From Streptomyces globisporus (GTDB taxonomy: Bacteria; Actinomycetota; Actinomycetes; Streptomycetales; Streptomycetaceae), in assembly GCF_003501885.1 (NCBI RefSeq), contig NZ_QWFA01000001.1, forward strand, positions 1-64,000: a DNA stretch of 64,000 nucleotides, written 5' to 3'. The notes under the pieces are model-generated. The model had not been told where the DNA came from and made no database searches. It worked only from the letters and a program-made list of their open reading frames with translations. Shown here one piece after another: positions 44,222-53,589 of this stretch. Numbering within the stretch: the first letter of the stretch is position 1; each line of letters begins with the position of its first letter. A program made the translations under genes and the position numbers.

Positions 44222-44401
44222 ATGACGCGAATCGTCACTAAGAGCACCACCCAGGTCCAGGAGCCGACGGCCGACGGCCAGTCGGACGGGTTCGACCTGA
44301 ACGTCTCCCTCCTGGAGGTGTCCGATGCGGCCGGGCTGACCGTCCTGACCGACGACGGGTGCGGCAGCTCCTGCGGTGCCTGCGTCACCTTCACCGACTG
44401 A
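44222..44401 (+). CDS. FxLD-type class I lanthipeptide precursor
   Basis: The 59-residue peptide starts at ATG 44222 after GGAG. The leader has the family motif at Phe24-Asp25-Leu26 (FDLNVSLLEV). The probable core, from about residue 40, contains Thr40 and Thr43, Asp44-Asp45-Gly46, Cys47, Ser49-Ser50, Cys51, Cys54 and Thr56/Thr58. Thus three Cys face several Ser/Thr for lanthionine rings. It lies ahead of lanB, lanC and the FxLD-system methyltransferase. The Asp45-Gly46 step is a natural isoaspartate site for that methyltransferase (inference). No protease cleavage site can be fixed. Confidence 0.85.
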   Translation: MTRIVTKSTTQVQEPTADGQSDGFDLNVSLLEVSDAAGLTVLTDDGCGSSCGACVTFTD

Positions 44402-44511
44402 CCCTGACCGTCTGAACCCGGTCATCAGGTCATGAACCGCGGTCGGTGCTGTCGCGCTACTCGGCGCGTCGGCTCCGACCGTCCCTCCAGACGCACGAAG
44501 GGACACGTCAC

Positions 44512-47500
44512 GTGGCTATACCCCCAGCGTTCAAGGCGGGCACGACCGCCCTGGTGCGCGCAGCCGCTCGACCGTCGGTGACCCAGCTTCCCCTACCGGA
44601 CTTCGACGACCGGTCCTTCCGAGCCGAGGAGCTGGAGGAGGTCACCACCGGACGCCTCGCCTGGATTCGCAGCATCTGGCACGACCCGGGCATCGCACAG
44701 GCCCTCCGCCACGCCAGCCCGGTTCTCGCCGCCGAAGTCGAGGTCCTGGAGAGTGCTAACTCCCCTTCTGCCCGCGAAGTCCGCCGCGTTGGAGTGTCGG
44801 TGGCGCGCTACCTCCTGCGCGCGCTGCACCGGCCCACACCGTTCGGACTGTTCGCCGGAGTCACCACGGCCACCTTCGACGCCGAGCCCCACTCCCGCTG
44901 GGGCCAGAACCACGCGGTCGTGGCCCGCGCCGGTGCGGAGTGGGTAGGGCGGCTGATCGAGCAGTTAGAAAGGAGCGGAGAGCTGCTGCCGCTCCTGTCG
45001 GTCGTCGTCAACAACACCACCTTCGAGCGCGACGGCAGTCTCGTCGTCCCCTACCAGGACGACGGGCCGACCGGTCAGCGGCGAGCGGTCGAGGCGTCCG
45101 TCGAGCTGTCGGCACCGGTCCGGCTCATCCTCCGCGCGGCCGACGCGCCGATCCGGATCGGGGAACTCGCCGAGAAGCAGATGGCCGAGTTCCCGGCCGT
45201 GGCACCGGAGCGCGTCAAGCGGCTCCTCGCGGGCCTGGTGCGCCGACGCGTGCTGATCACCAACCTCCACGCGCCGACGACCGAGACCGACGCGCTCGGT
45301 CACCTCGTCACCCAGCTCGACGCGGTCCGTGCCGAGGACATTCGTCTCCTGGCGCCCGTCGTCCGGGAGCTGCGCGCCGTCCACGCCGGGCTGGAGCAGT
45401 GCGGCACCACAGAGGGCCGGGACGCCGTAGCGACCCGGATGCGCGATCTGGTGCCGGGCCTCCGCCGTCACCCGCTCGCCCTGGACCTGTGCCTGGACGC
45501 CACCGTGGTGCTCCCCGATCTGGTCGCCCACGAGGTCGAGCGCGCCGCCACGATCCTCACCCGTCTCTGCGCCCGCCCGTACGGCACCGAGCCGTGGAAC
45601 GAGTACCACCAGCGGTTCTACGAGCGGTTCGGCGTCGGCACCATGGTGCCGCTCATGGAAGTTGTCGCGGACAGCGGCGTCGGCTACCCGGACGGGTACC
45701 CGGGCAGGCCGACCGACGAAGGCCGGCGGCGCCTGTCGCCGCGGGACGACGTGCTGCTCCGCCTCGCCCAAGCCGCCGCGCTCGACGGCCGCGACGAAGT
45801 CGTGCTGACCGACGAGACCGTGGCCGCCCTGGACCGAGGCCCGCAGGAGCCGCGGACACCGTCCCACCTGGAGGTGAGTGTGCGGCTGCACGCGGCCAGC
45901 CTCGCCGAAGTCCGCCGTGGGCGGTTCACCGTGGAGTTGACCAGCGTGTCACGCGGATCCGGGGTTACCGTCGGACGCTTCCTCGGCGTCCTCCCTCACG
46001 CACAACGCAAGCGCCTGCGCGCGGAGTTGGCTGACCTACCCACGGCCGACGACGGCACGGTGGCGGCGCAGCTCTCCTTCCCCGCGCTGCTGCCCGACAC
46101 CGCACACGTCACCCGAACCCCGCGCGTGCTGCCGCTGGTGATCAGCCTGCAAGAGCACCGCGCGCCCGACGCCGCAGTGCTCACGCCGGCGGACCTGGCG
46201 CTGGCGTGCGACGGCCGCCGGATGTACCTGGCCGCTCCGAGCCGCGGCGTGCGTGTCGAGGCCGTCGGCATGAACGCGCTGAATCTCGCCGAGCACACCC
46301 CGCCTCTGGCGCGGTTGATCACCGAGGTGTCCCGGGCGCAGAACGCTCAGGTCACCCGGTTCGACTGGGGCGCCGCCGCGTCGATGCCGTTCCTGCCCCG
46401 CCTGCGGTACGGACGCATCGTGCTGGTCGCGGCCCGCTGGCGGCTGGAGGCCGGCGACCTCCCCGACCGTCACCGCCCCGGCGCGGACTGGGACGCGGCG
46501 CTGTCCGGCTGGCGGGAGCGCCGCCGCCTACCGCAGCACGTGTACCTCGTCCAGGACGACCGGCGCCTGCCGCTCGACCTCGATGAGCCCGGCCACCGGA
46601 GCCTGCTGCGCCGGCACCTCGACCGCGCCGATACGGCGCTGCTGACGGAAGCCGCTCCTCCCGGGGCGGACGGCTGGACCGGGGGCCGGGCCCACGAGAT
46701 CGCGGTGCCCCTCAAAGCAGTCCGGCCTCCGGCCTGGCCTGCCCTTCCCACGCCGACCACCGCCCGCGCGCTGTCCCCGGCCCAGATCCAGACCCCGGCC
46801 ACATCCCCAATGCTCCTCGTGGCCCTGTACGGCGACCCGCGGCGTCAAAACGCCCTGCTGGCCCGACACGTGCCCGACCTGATGCGGCGCCTCGGCTCTC
46901 CTCCCTGGTGGTACGTCCGCTTCCGCGACCCCCGGCAGCACCTTCGCCTGCGGATCGCGCTGCCCGACCCGGGCGACTTCGCCGACACCACCCGCGCGGT
47001 CAGCGCCTGGGCCGACGAGTTGCGGACCGCCGGGCTGCTGGCAGACCTGCGCTACCCCACCTCCTACCGCGAGACGGGCCGGTGGGGCTCCGGACCGGCG
47101 TGGGACGCGGCCGAGGCCGTGTTCCGCGCGGACTCACTGGCCACGGTGGCGCAGCTCGCCCAGCCCGCCCGGCCCGCGCAGCGCACGCTCGTGGCCGCGC
47201 ACTTCTTCGCCATCGCCTCCGCCCTCCTCGGCAGCCCGGACGCCGGCGCGCGCTGGCTGATCGACCACATCGAGCCGACCGCGCCAAACCCGGTACCCCG
47301 CTCGCAGTTCACCGACGCCGTGCGGCTGGCAGATCCGCGCGGTGACTGGGCGGCCCTGCGGTCAGCGCCCGGCGGCGCCGCGATCGTGGACGCCTGGGCC
47401 GAGCGCACTGCTGCGCTCGCCGCGTACGGGCCGCACCTGTCCGGCCGGCACGCCGACGGCATCGCCGTGGACGGCGTGCTGATCTCCCTGCTGCACGTCC

Positions 47501-47607
47501 ACTTCGTACGGCACGTCGCGGTGGACTTCCCCGAGGAAGAGGTCTCCCTGTATCTGGCCCGCGCCGCCGCCCTGGCCTTCACCGCCCGCGCCGGGAGGCG
47601 ACCGTGA
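44512..47607 (+). CDS. Class I lanthipeptide dehydratase LanB
   Basis: The protein has 1031 residues from GTG 44512, preceded by GAAGGGA; the in-frame text before it is not needed. It is a full-length LanB: the glutamyl-transfer part (VGVSVARYLLRALHRPTPFGLFAGV early, YHQRFYERFGVGTMVPLMEV mid-protein) and the SpaB_C elimination domain from about residue 766 (MLLVALYGDPRRQNALLARH, PWWYVRFRDPRQHLRLRI). It should dehydrate Ser and Thr of the precursor using glutamyl-tRNA. Codon 152 is TTA, a possible bldA checkpoint. Its stop overlaps lanC. Confidence 0.92.
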   Translation: MAIPPAFKAGTTALVRAAARPSVTQLPLPDFDDRSFRAEELEEVTTGRLAWIRSIWHDPGIAQALRHASPVLAAEVEVLESANSPSAREVRRVGVSVARYLLRALHRPTPFGLFAGVTTATFDAEPHSRWGQNHAVVARAGAEWVGRLIEQLERSGELLPLLSVVVNNTTFERDGSLVVPYQDDGPTGQRRAVEASVELSAPVRLILRAADAPIRIGELAEKQMAEFPAVAPERVKRLLAGLVRRRVLITNLHAPTTETDALGHLVTQLDAVRAEDIRLLAPVVRELRAVHAGLEQCGTTEGRDAVATRMRDLVPGLRRHPLALDLCLDATVVLPDLVAHEVERAATILTRLCARPYGTEPWNEYHQRFYERFGVGTMVPLMEVVADSGVGYPDGYPGRPTDEGRRRLSPRDDVLLRLAQAAALDGRDEVVLTDETVAALDRGPQEPRTPSHLEVSVRLHAASLAEVRRGRFTVELTSVSRGSGVTVGRFLGVLPHAQRKRLRAELADLPTADDGTVAAQLSFPALLPDTAHVTRTPRVLPLVISLQEHRAPDAAVLTPADLALACDGRRMYLAAPSRGVRVEAVGMNALNLAEHTPPLARLITEVSRAQNAQVTRFDWGAAASMPFLPRLRYGRIVLVAARWRLEAGDLPDRHRPGADWDAALSGWRERRRLPQHVYLVQDDRRLPLDLDEPGHRSLLRRHLDRADTALLTEAAPPGADGWTGGRAHEIAVPLKAVRPPAWPALPTPTTARALSPAQIQTPATSPMLLVALYGDPRRQNALLARHVPDLMRRLGSPPWWYVRFRDPRQHLRLRIALPDPGDFADTTRAVSAWADELRTAGLLADLRYPTSYRETGRWGSGPAWDAAEAVFRADSLATVAQLAQPARPAQRTLVAAHFFAIASALLGSPDAGARWLIDHIEPTAPNPVPRSQFTDAVRLADPRGDWAALRSAPGGAAIVDAWAERTAALAAYGPHLSGRHADGIAVDGVLISLLHVHFVRHVAVDFPEEEVSLYLARAAALAFTARAGRRP

Positions 47608-48869
47608 CCCACACAGCAGCCGCGGTGGCCGCCGCCGTCGCCGACCGGCTCGCCCACCCCGACCAGGCGCCGGCGGCGGTCACCGCCCAGGACAACCGGC
47701 AGCACCTCGCCTACGGCCCGACCGGCATCGCTCTGCTGCACATCGAGCGCGCCGCGGCCGGGCTCGCCCCCTGGCAGCGCGCCCAAGACTGGCTGTCCGC
47801 CGCGGCCCGCGAACCCTTCACCAGCGGCCCTGACAGCCACCCCTTCTACGGCGCCCCGGCGCTCGCCCATGCCGTGGCGTGCGCAGCCGACCAGCTTCCG
47901 GACTCCTACCGGCGTGGCCTCGATGTGCTGGACCGGCAGGTGATGACGGACGCCCGGCGGCGGCTGGACGCCGCGCACCGCCGGATCGAGGCCGGGCACC
48001 TTCCGGCGCTCGCCGAGTTCGACGCCATCCGGGGCCTGACCGGGTACGGCGCCCACCTGCTGCGCCGCGACCCGGCGGGCCCGGTGACCCGGGCCGTTCT
48101 CGACTACTGCGTGCGCCTGACCCACCCGGTCACTTACGACGGCGAACGCCTGCCGGGCTGGTGGGTACCGACCGGGCCGTCCGGCCGACCGGACGACCGC
48201 TTCCCCGGCGGGCACGCCAACCACGGCATGGCGCACGGCGTCGGCGCGGTCCTCACCCTGCTGGCGCTCGCCACTCGCTGCGGCACCACCGTCCCCGGCC
48301 ACCACAAGGCGATGCGCACCATCCTGGCCTGGCTGGAGCGTTGGAAGGTGCCCACCGGGCGCGGCACGGCCTGGCCGTACTGGATCACCCGCGAGGAACT
48401 GCGCAGAGACCGGCCCGCGGCCTCGGCACCGCGGCGGCCGAGTTGGTGCTACGGCACCGCGGGATTGGCCCGTGCCCAGCAGCTCGCCGCGCTCGCCCTC
48501 GGCGACAGCGACCTCCAGGTCGAGGCCGAAGCCGCCCTGCTGGACGCCCTGAGCGACCGCGCGCAGCTTCGCGCCACCACGGACAGCGGCCTGTGCCACG
48601 GCTTCGCCGGACTCGTCCACATCGCGGCGCGTGCCGCCGCCGACGCCGACCGGGCCACCGCCGGCCAGCTCCGCGCGGCTATCCCCGCCCTGCTCACCGT
48701 GCTGGTCCCGGCCGGCTCCGCCCCCGGCGACGCCGCCGCCCTGCTGCTGAAGGACGCGGCGGGCGCCGGTCTCCTCGACGGCGCCGCCGGAACCGCGCTG
48801 GGACTGCTCACCGCGGACAGCACGGACCCGCCCCGCACTGCCTGGGACGCCTGCCTACTCACCACCTGA
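47604..48869 (+). CDS. Lanthionine synthetase C-like cyclase
   Basis: The 421-residue protein starts at GTG 47604 within the lanB stop (GTGA). It has NHGMAHG at 206-212, Cys282 in WCYGTAG and Cys331-His332 in LCHGFAG, the last three being the zinc ligands of LanC cyclases. It should join dehydrated residues to cysteines of the precursor to form (methyl)lanthionine rings. Gene order precursor-B-C matches other FxLD clusters. Confidence 0.92.
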   Translation: MTHTAAAVAAAVADRLAHPDQAPAAVTAQDNRQHLAYGPTGIALLHIERAAAGLAPWQRAQDWLSAAAREPFTSGPDSHPFYGAPALAHAVACAADQLPDSYRRGLDVLDRQVMTDARRRLDAAHRRIEAGHLPALAEFDAIRGLTGYGAHLLRRDPAGPVTRAVLDYCVRLTHPVTYDGERLPGWWVPTGPSGRPDDRFPGGHANHGMAHGVGAVLTLLALATRCGTTVPGHHKAMRTILAWLERWKVPTGRGTAWPYWITREELRRDRPAASAPRRPSWCYGTAGLARAQQLAALALGDSDLQVEAEAALLDALSDRAQLRATTDSGLCHGFAGLVHIAARAAADADRATAGQLRAAIPALLTVLVPAGSAPGDAAALLLKDAAGAGLLDGAAGTALGLLTADSTDPPRTAWDACLLTT

Positions 48870-48890
48870 ATCCGACCGAAGGACTTCTCG

Positions 48891-50960
48891 ATGCGCCCCG
48901 ACCGCTGGCAGCAGCACAACATCGCCTTCCCCGACCGGAACACGGGAAGGCGCGCAGTCACCGAACGCCTCGCCCCGGCGCTGCTCGCCGCCGAGGCCGA
49001 CATGCAGCTCAGCGGCTGGTGGTTCATGAACAAGCAGCCCTGGCGCCTGCGGTACGTCGCCGACGAGCCCGCCCCGATCGTGCTGGCCCTGCTGGACGAC
49101 TGGGTGGCCGACGGCACCGCGCAGTCCCACATGACCGGCATCTACGAGCCGGAGACCGAGGCGTTCGGCGGGGCGGGCGCCATGACGGCCGCGCACGCCC
49201 TCTTCCACGAGGACAGCCGCCACCTGCTCGCCTATCCCGTCAAGGACGGGCACCTGGGGCGGCGCGAAACCGCCATCCTGCTGATGAGCAGCCTGATGCG
49301 CGCCTCGGGTCTCGACTGGTTCGAGCAGGGTGACGTGTGGGCGAAGGTCTCCGCACTCCGCCCCGGTACCGGCACGCCCGCGTCCACGCGCCTGACCTCG
49401 GCGATGAGGAGCCTGATGACCACCGAGGCCCGCAGCCTGTGCCGCGAGCACGGGCCGCTGGACGGCCACGCCGACTGGATCGCAGCCTTCGAGCGCGTCG
49501 GCACCACGCTCGCCCACCTCGCCGCCCAAGGCGACCTGACCCGCGGACTGCGCGCCGTCATCGCACACCACACCATCTTCCACGCCAACCGTGCCGGTCT
49601 GCCGTCCGCCGACCAGCACGTCCTGTTCCACATCGCACGAGAGGCAGTCATGGGATCGAATGAAAGCACCGCGTCAGCACCCGGATCGGGCTCCGCGGCT
49701 CATAGCGTCAGCACGGTGAACACCGACACACTCACCGCCCCCGAGGCCAACGCCGAACAGCTCCGCAACGCCCTGGTCGACCAGATCAAGGCCGACGGCC
49801 ACGCCCGCACCCCCGCGGTCGAAGCCGCCCTGCGCACCGTGCCCCGGCACCTGTTCGTCCCCGAAACCCCGCTGGCCGACGCCTACGACAACAGCCCGGT
49901 CAACGTGAAGTACGACCCCGAGGGCACCTCGATCTCCTGCGCCTCCCAGCCCGCCGTCGTCGCCCTCATGCTGGACCAGCTCGAAGCCCAGCCGGGCGAG
50001 CGCATCCTCGAACTCGGCGCCGGCACCGGCTACAACGCCGCCCTGATCGGCCACCTCGTCGGCCCGAGCGGACACGTCACCACCATCGACGTCGATGACG
50101 ACCTGGTCGAAGGCGCCCGAGCCCACCTCGCAGCCGCCGGAGCCACCAACGTCGAGGCCCTGACGCGCGACGGCGCCCTCGGTCACGCCGAAGGCGCCCC
50201 GTACGACCGGATCATCGCCACCGTCGGCGCGCACGGCATCCCCCACGCCTGGCTCGACCAGCTCGCCGAGGGCGGCCGACTCGTCACCCCGCAGCGACTC
50301 ACGGGCAGCGTCTCGCGCTCCATCATCTACGTGAAGCGCGACGGCCGGTGGCAGTCGGTCGGCTCGGAGATGAACACCTTCATGCCGCTGCGCCGGGGCA
50401 TCGCCGACGACGACCGCCGCGCCGTCCCGCTCAGCACGGACGGCGCCGTGCGCCTCCAGGCCCCGGCCGGCCTGGCGCTCGACGCCGACGCCCTTGCCGG
50501 TGTCCTTGACCAGCCGCGCGTCGATGAGTGGACCGGGGTGACGGTCCGCGCGGGGGAGTCCCCGGAGTGGATGGAGCTGTTCGTCTCCTGCGTCCTGCCA
50601 TCTGGGCTGATCCGGATGCTCTTCCCTCAGTCGGTCAAGGGCACGGTGCTCACCGAGGACCCCTACCCCTCGGCCACGGCCGCTGTCGAGAAGGGCGCCG
50701 TCATCTACCTCGCGCGGCGTCCCTCGGAGCAGAAGACCCCTGAGGGCGCCAAGCTCTGGGAGTTCGGCGTCATCGGCCACGGCCCCGGGAGCGATGAGCT
50801 GGCCGCCAAGGTCGCCGACGCGGTCCGCACCTGGGACCGCGAGTACCGCGGCCGGGACGCCGCCTTCGAGATCCTGCCGCTCGATGCGCCCGCGGACGAG
50901 CAGCCCGGGGTCTTCGTCCTCGACACCCCGCTGAACCGCGTCCGCGTCACCTGGCATTAG
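48891..50960 (+). CDS. Fused SpaB_C-type (thiopeptide-type) domain and FxLD-system methyltransferase
   Basis: Residues 1-253 form a stand-alone SpaB_C/thiopeptide-type bacteriocin domain (WWFMNKQPWRLRYVADEP, FHEDSRHLL). Residues 254-689 are a protein-L-isoaspartate methyltransferase-like enzyme: VPRHLFVPETPLADAYDN, the SAM motif ILELGAGTGYNAALIG near 371, and a long FxLD-specific C-terminal part. The frame is continuous. An ATG at 49650 preceded by AGAGG between the domains could also start the methyltransferase alone. Related enzymes (OlvSA) methylate an Asp in a lanthipeptide and give isoaspartate through a succinimide. The first domain may assist elimination or be a relic. Confidence 0.88.
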   Translation: MRPDRWQQHNIAFPDRNTGRRAVTERLAPALLAAEADMQLSGWWFMNKQPWRLRYVADEPAPIVLALLDDWVADGTAQSHMTGIYEPETEAFGGAGAMTAAHALFHEDSRHLLAYPVKDGHLGRRETAILLMSSLMRASGLDWFEQGDVWAKVSALRPGTGTPASTRLTSAMRSLMTTEARSLCREHGPLDGHADWIAAFERVGTTLAHLAAQGDLTRGLRAVIAHHTIFHANRAGLPSADQHVLFHIAREAVMGSNESTASAPGSGSAAHSVSTVNTDTLTAPEANAEQLRNALVDQIKADGHARTPAVEAALRTVPRHLFVPETPLADAYDNSPVNVKYDPEGTSISCASQPAVVALMLDQLEAQPGERILELGAGTGYNAALIGHLVGPSGHVTTIDVDDDLVEGARAHLAAAGATNVEALTRDGALGHAEGAPYDRIIATVGAHGIPHAWLDQLAEGGRLVTPQRLTGSVSRSIIYVKRDGRWQSVGSEMNTFMPLRRGIADDDRRAVPLSTDGAVRLQAPAGLALDADALAGVLDQPRVDEWTGVTVRAGESPEWMELFVSCVLPSGLIRMLFPQSVKGTVLTEDPYPSATAAVEKGAVIYLARRPSEQKTPEGAKLWEFGVIGHGPGSDELAAKVADAVRTWDREYRGRDAAFEILPLDAPADEQPGVFVLDTPLNRVRVTWH

Positions 50961-50971
50961 CTGATCCGCCT

Positions 50972-51007
50972 GCGTGGTGCCCGCCGACCGGCCGGCGGGC
51001 ACCACGC
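50972..51007 (+). terminator. Strong hairpin terminator after the methyltransferase
   Basis: GCGTGGTGCCCGCCG pairs with CGGCGGGCACCACGC, 15 bp with a 6-base loop, 11 bases after the stop at 50960. It would end or attenuate the lanthipeptide transcript before the accessory gene. Confidence 0.75.
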
Positions 51008-51049
51008 GGCCCCTCCCCGCTCCTCGTCGTCTTCACCCCGGGGGACCTC

Positions 51050-52186
51050 ATGGACTCGAACGGACCCATAGCGCAGCGTTTCCCGCTCATCTACCGATTC
51101 CGACCTGCGTGCCTGCCCCTGCCCCAACGCGTGAACGGCCTGGTCGAACTCGCCGACGCCGCAGCCGCACAGGCTGACCAGGGCCTCGCCTCGGCCGTCT
51201 ACAACCAGGCCGCCCTCATCGCCTCCGACCTCGGGCTCCCCGACCTCGCGCGGAAGATGTGCCACCAGCACGCCGCCGCCTACCTCCACGCCGCCCCCCT
51301 GCCCGGCATGAGCGCGATCCGCGCACTCGAACCCGTGGTGAACCTCGCACGCCTCCAGATCCGCGCAGGCGCCGCCGACGACGGGCGCCACCGTCTGCTG
51401 CACCTCTTCGACGCCGTCACCAACGGCACCAGCGCTCAGTTCGAGGGGGTCCACGTCCCGGCCGACCTCACCCTCACCGACACCGACCGCCACGAGGTGC
51501 GCACCTGGCTGTGGAAGGTCGTCCTGGCCGACGGCACCCGCACCCTGACCACGACCGGCCGCTGGGCGGAAGCCCTGACCCACATCGAGGAACACCGGGG
51601 CATCGGGCAGCGCATGCTGGACGGCCGCCAGGTCGCCGTTCTGGCCGCACTCAGCCACACCCTCACCGACGCCGCCGCGCTCATCACCATGACCGCACCC
51701 GGAGAACGCTGGGAGAACGCCGTCACCGGCTGCCTCGACGTGATGTGTAGAAAGGCCCTTCGCGGCCCGGCCTTACCCCTCCTCGACACGCTGGTCGAGG
51801 ACTACGTCGAGCACCAACCCGACCAGGGCATGACCGTCTTCGATACGCGCCTCGGCCTGACGATCCTGGACCTGCTGGAGCCGCACCAGGAAGACGCAGC
51901 GCACCGGATGGTTGCAGAGCTCCACCGCCGGGCCGCCGTGGCGACCGATGGCTACGCCGCCCGCGAGTGCCTGGCTGACCACCGGTTCACCAGCCTCGCC
52001 GAGCCGCACCAGGTCGAGGCGGCCCGACGGCTTGTCCATACATGCGCGTTGGGGAGGGGCGGCCTCCCCGAGCCCTGGCTCGCAAGGATGACAGAGGCGT
52101 TGCGGGGCAGCGACGAGTTGATCCGCGCCAGCGTCGGGCCCTCCCGCCCCCAGCAGGAGGGACTGGCGCACAGGGTTGAGGTGTAA
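51050..52186 (+). CDS. Accessory helical protein of the lanthipeptide locus, unknown function
   Basis: The 378-residue protein starts at ATG 51050 after GGGGGA. It is alpha-helical throughout with a repeat-like spacing (NQAALIASDLGLPDLARKMCHQHAA, GRWAEALTHIEEHRGIGQRML, RGPALPLLDTLVEDYVEHQPD), suggesting TPR-like scaffolding. It lacks membrane segments or catalytic motifs I recognise. Codon 242 is TTA. Its position after the modification enzymes suggests a role in the lanthipeptide system, but no transporter or protease gene is present, so export remains unexplained. Confidence 0.7.
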   Translation: MDSNGPIAQRFPLIYRFRPACLPLPQRVNGLVELADAAAAQADQGLASAVYNQAALIASDLGLPDLARKMCHQHAAAYLHAAPLPGMSAIRALEPVVNLARLQIRAGAADDGRHRLLHLFDAVTNGTSAQFEGVHVPADLTLTDTDRHEVRTWLWKVVLADGTRTLTTTGRWAEALTHIEEHRGIGQRMLDGRQVAVLAALSHTLTDAAALITMTAPGERWENAVTGCLDVMCRKALRGPALPLLDTLVEDYVEHQPDQGMTVFDTRLGLTILDLLEPHQEDAAHRMVAELHRRAAVATDGYAARECLADHRFTSLAEPHQVEAARRLVHTCALGRGGLPEPWLARMTEALRGSDELIRASVGPSRPQQEGLAHRVEV

Positions 52187-52373
52187 CGCCTGGGCAGCCA
52201 GAGCAGCCCACCCTGCACGGCGTCGAGCACCAGGGGAGTCAGGGCGCGTGGCGGCGCTCATCGTCGGTAGAGGGCTCTATGAGCGACGAACTGAACAGGC
52301 AGGAGAGAGGCCAGATACAGCACGTCCGCGAGTTGGCCCGCCGATCACCTCAACCTCTCTACGCTGGAGCACC

Positions 52374-52883
52374 ATGAGGAAGGTCGTCGTCGTCGGCTGC
52401 GGAGGCAGTGGCAAATCCCACGTGGCCCGCGAGCTGGGCAGGATCCTCGACGCCCCGGTGACGCACCTGGACGCCGCGTTCTACGACGACAGGTGGAACG
52501 CGTTGCCCATAGACAAGTTCACCGACGTGCAGCGCGAGCTGGTCGCGCAGCCGCGGTGGGTGATCGACGGCAACTACAACTCGACGCTGCAGGTACGGCT
52601 CGAAGCCTGCGACACGGTGGTCCTGATGGACGTGTCGACCGTGGCGGCCCTGTACGGGATCTTCTCCCGGCAGATCCGGCACGGGGCCGGCCACAAGGGC
52701 AACGGAGTGCACAACCGCATCCACTGGGGCGTGATCAAGTACGTCGCCACGTACCGGCGCAGGATGCGCCCCCGTGTGATGGCGAAGATCGAGGAGTTCG
52801 GCTCCGGCACCGACGTGGTGCTCCTGGCCAACCGGCGCCAGACGCACCGCTGGCTGCGGAAGGTCGCCGCCGAGCAGTCCTGA
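52374..52883 (+). CDS. P-loop kinase-like (adenylate-kinase-type/topology modulation) protein
   Basis: The 169-residue protein starts at ATG 52374; the frame extends upstream without a likely start. A Walker A at 8-15 (GCGGSGKS) opens the sequence, followed by LDAAFYDDRW, RWVIDGNYNSTLQVRL and a lid-like basic segment RQIRHGAGHKGNG. It looks like small nucleotide kinases often annotated as FlaR or topology modulation proteins. The phosphate acceptor is unknown. A strong terminator follows. Confidence 0.75.
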   Translation: MRKVVVVGCGGSGKSHVARELGRILDAPVTHLDAAFYDDRWNALPIDKFTDVQRELVAQPRWVIDGNYNSTLQVRLEACDTVVLMDVSTVAALYGIFSRQIRHGAGHKGNGVHNRIHWGVIKYVATYRRRMRPRVMAKIEEFGSGTDVVLLANRRQTHRWLRKVAAEQS

Positions 52884-52890
52884 ACGGCCC

Positions 52891-52911
52891 GCGCCCCCGG
52901 ACCGGGGGCGC
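52891..52911 (+). terminator. Terminator after the P-loop gene
   Basis: GCGCCCCCG pairs with CGGGGGCGC around a 3-base loop, immediately behind the stop at 52883. Confidence 0.65.
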
Positions 52912-53589
52912 GGCGTGAATGAGCCCGACCGTCGTCTTCAAGAACAGCGAGCCTGCGCGAACCCTCCGCCGGCCGGAATCGTGGGGGCGATTGCCGCGCA
53001 CTTCACGCTCACGGGCTCCGGCCGACGAAGTTTGCGACCGGCAATAGCTCAAGTGAGGGCTGTTCGCCGGGGTGTGGGCCGACAGGCCAGATCGTCCGAA
53101 TGTCTCTTTGTGGGCTATTTTTCCGGTTCGTAACCAACCGCATGTCTGGTTTTGGGTGTGAGGTATCTCGAATCGACGACGAGCTGGCCGCTTGGCCCCA
53201 CGTGTGGGGGTGTGCGCAGCGATTGACAAAACAGCACGTCAAAGCCTTGATCAATCTTCAGTAGTGGTCTTTTCTCGGTTTGCTCCGAAGCGTGAGCGCT
53301 ACTGCTATACCGACCGCTAGCCAGGTTTTGGTCAAGATCCGCTCAGCGTTTCGCGTACTGTCCAAGAAGTTCCCGAAACCTCCGGCGAGGCGAGTGGCGA
53401 GAGCGTTGCTCATTCGCTGCAGCGACACATGGGCATCGATGTGGTGCTGGTTCGGTTGGGTTGCGGTGGTGTCGCACCGGAGGCACCCGAAGGGCGACAC
53501 CGCGCGCCGGGCCTGCGTGGAGGGAACCGAGAGTCAGCGGCGCGGTCGCGCCTAGCTCGGGGGGAGCTAACTGGTAGAAGGGATTTGTC
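52912..53589. other. Gene-free, less GC-rich stretch
   Basis: About 680 bases without a convincing gene. From about 53090 to 53350 the DNA is markedly richer in A and T (GGGCTATTTTTCCGG, TTGACAAAACAGCACG, TGATCAATCTTCAG), unlike the surroundings. It could hold the promoter of the following gene set. TTGACA at 53223 has no clear -10 partner at the right distance. It might also be a remnant of foreign DNA. Confidence 0.4.

Noticed and set aside
53258-53555. Short frames on both strands before the ImmA/IrrE gene
   Set aside because: They overlap each other in a region of shifting composition. None has a family resemblance or a convincing ribosome binding site.
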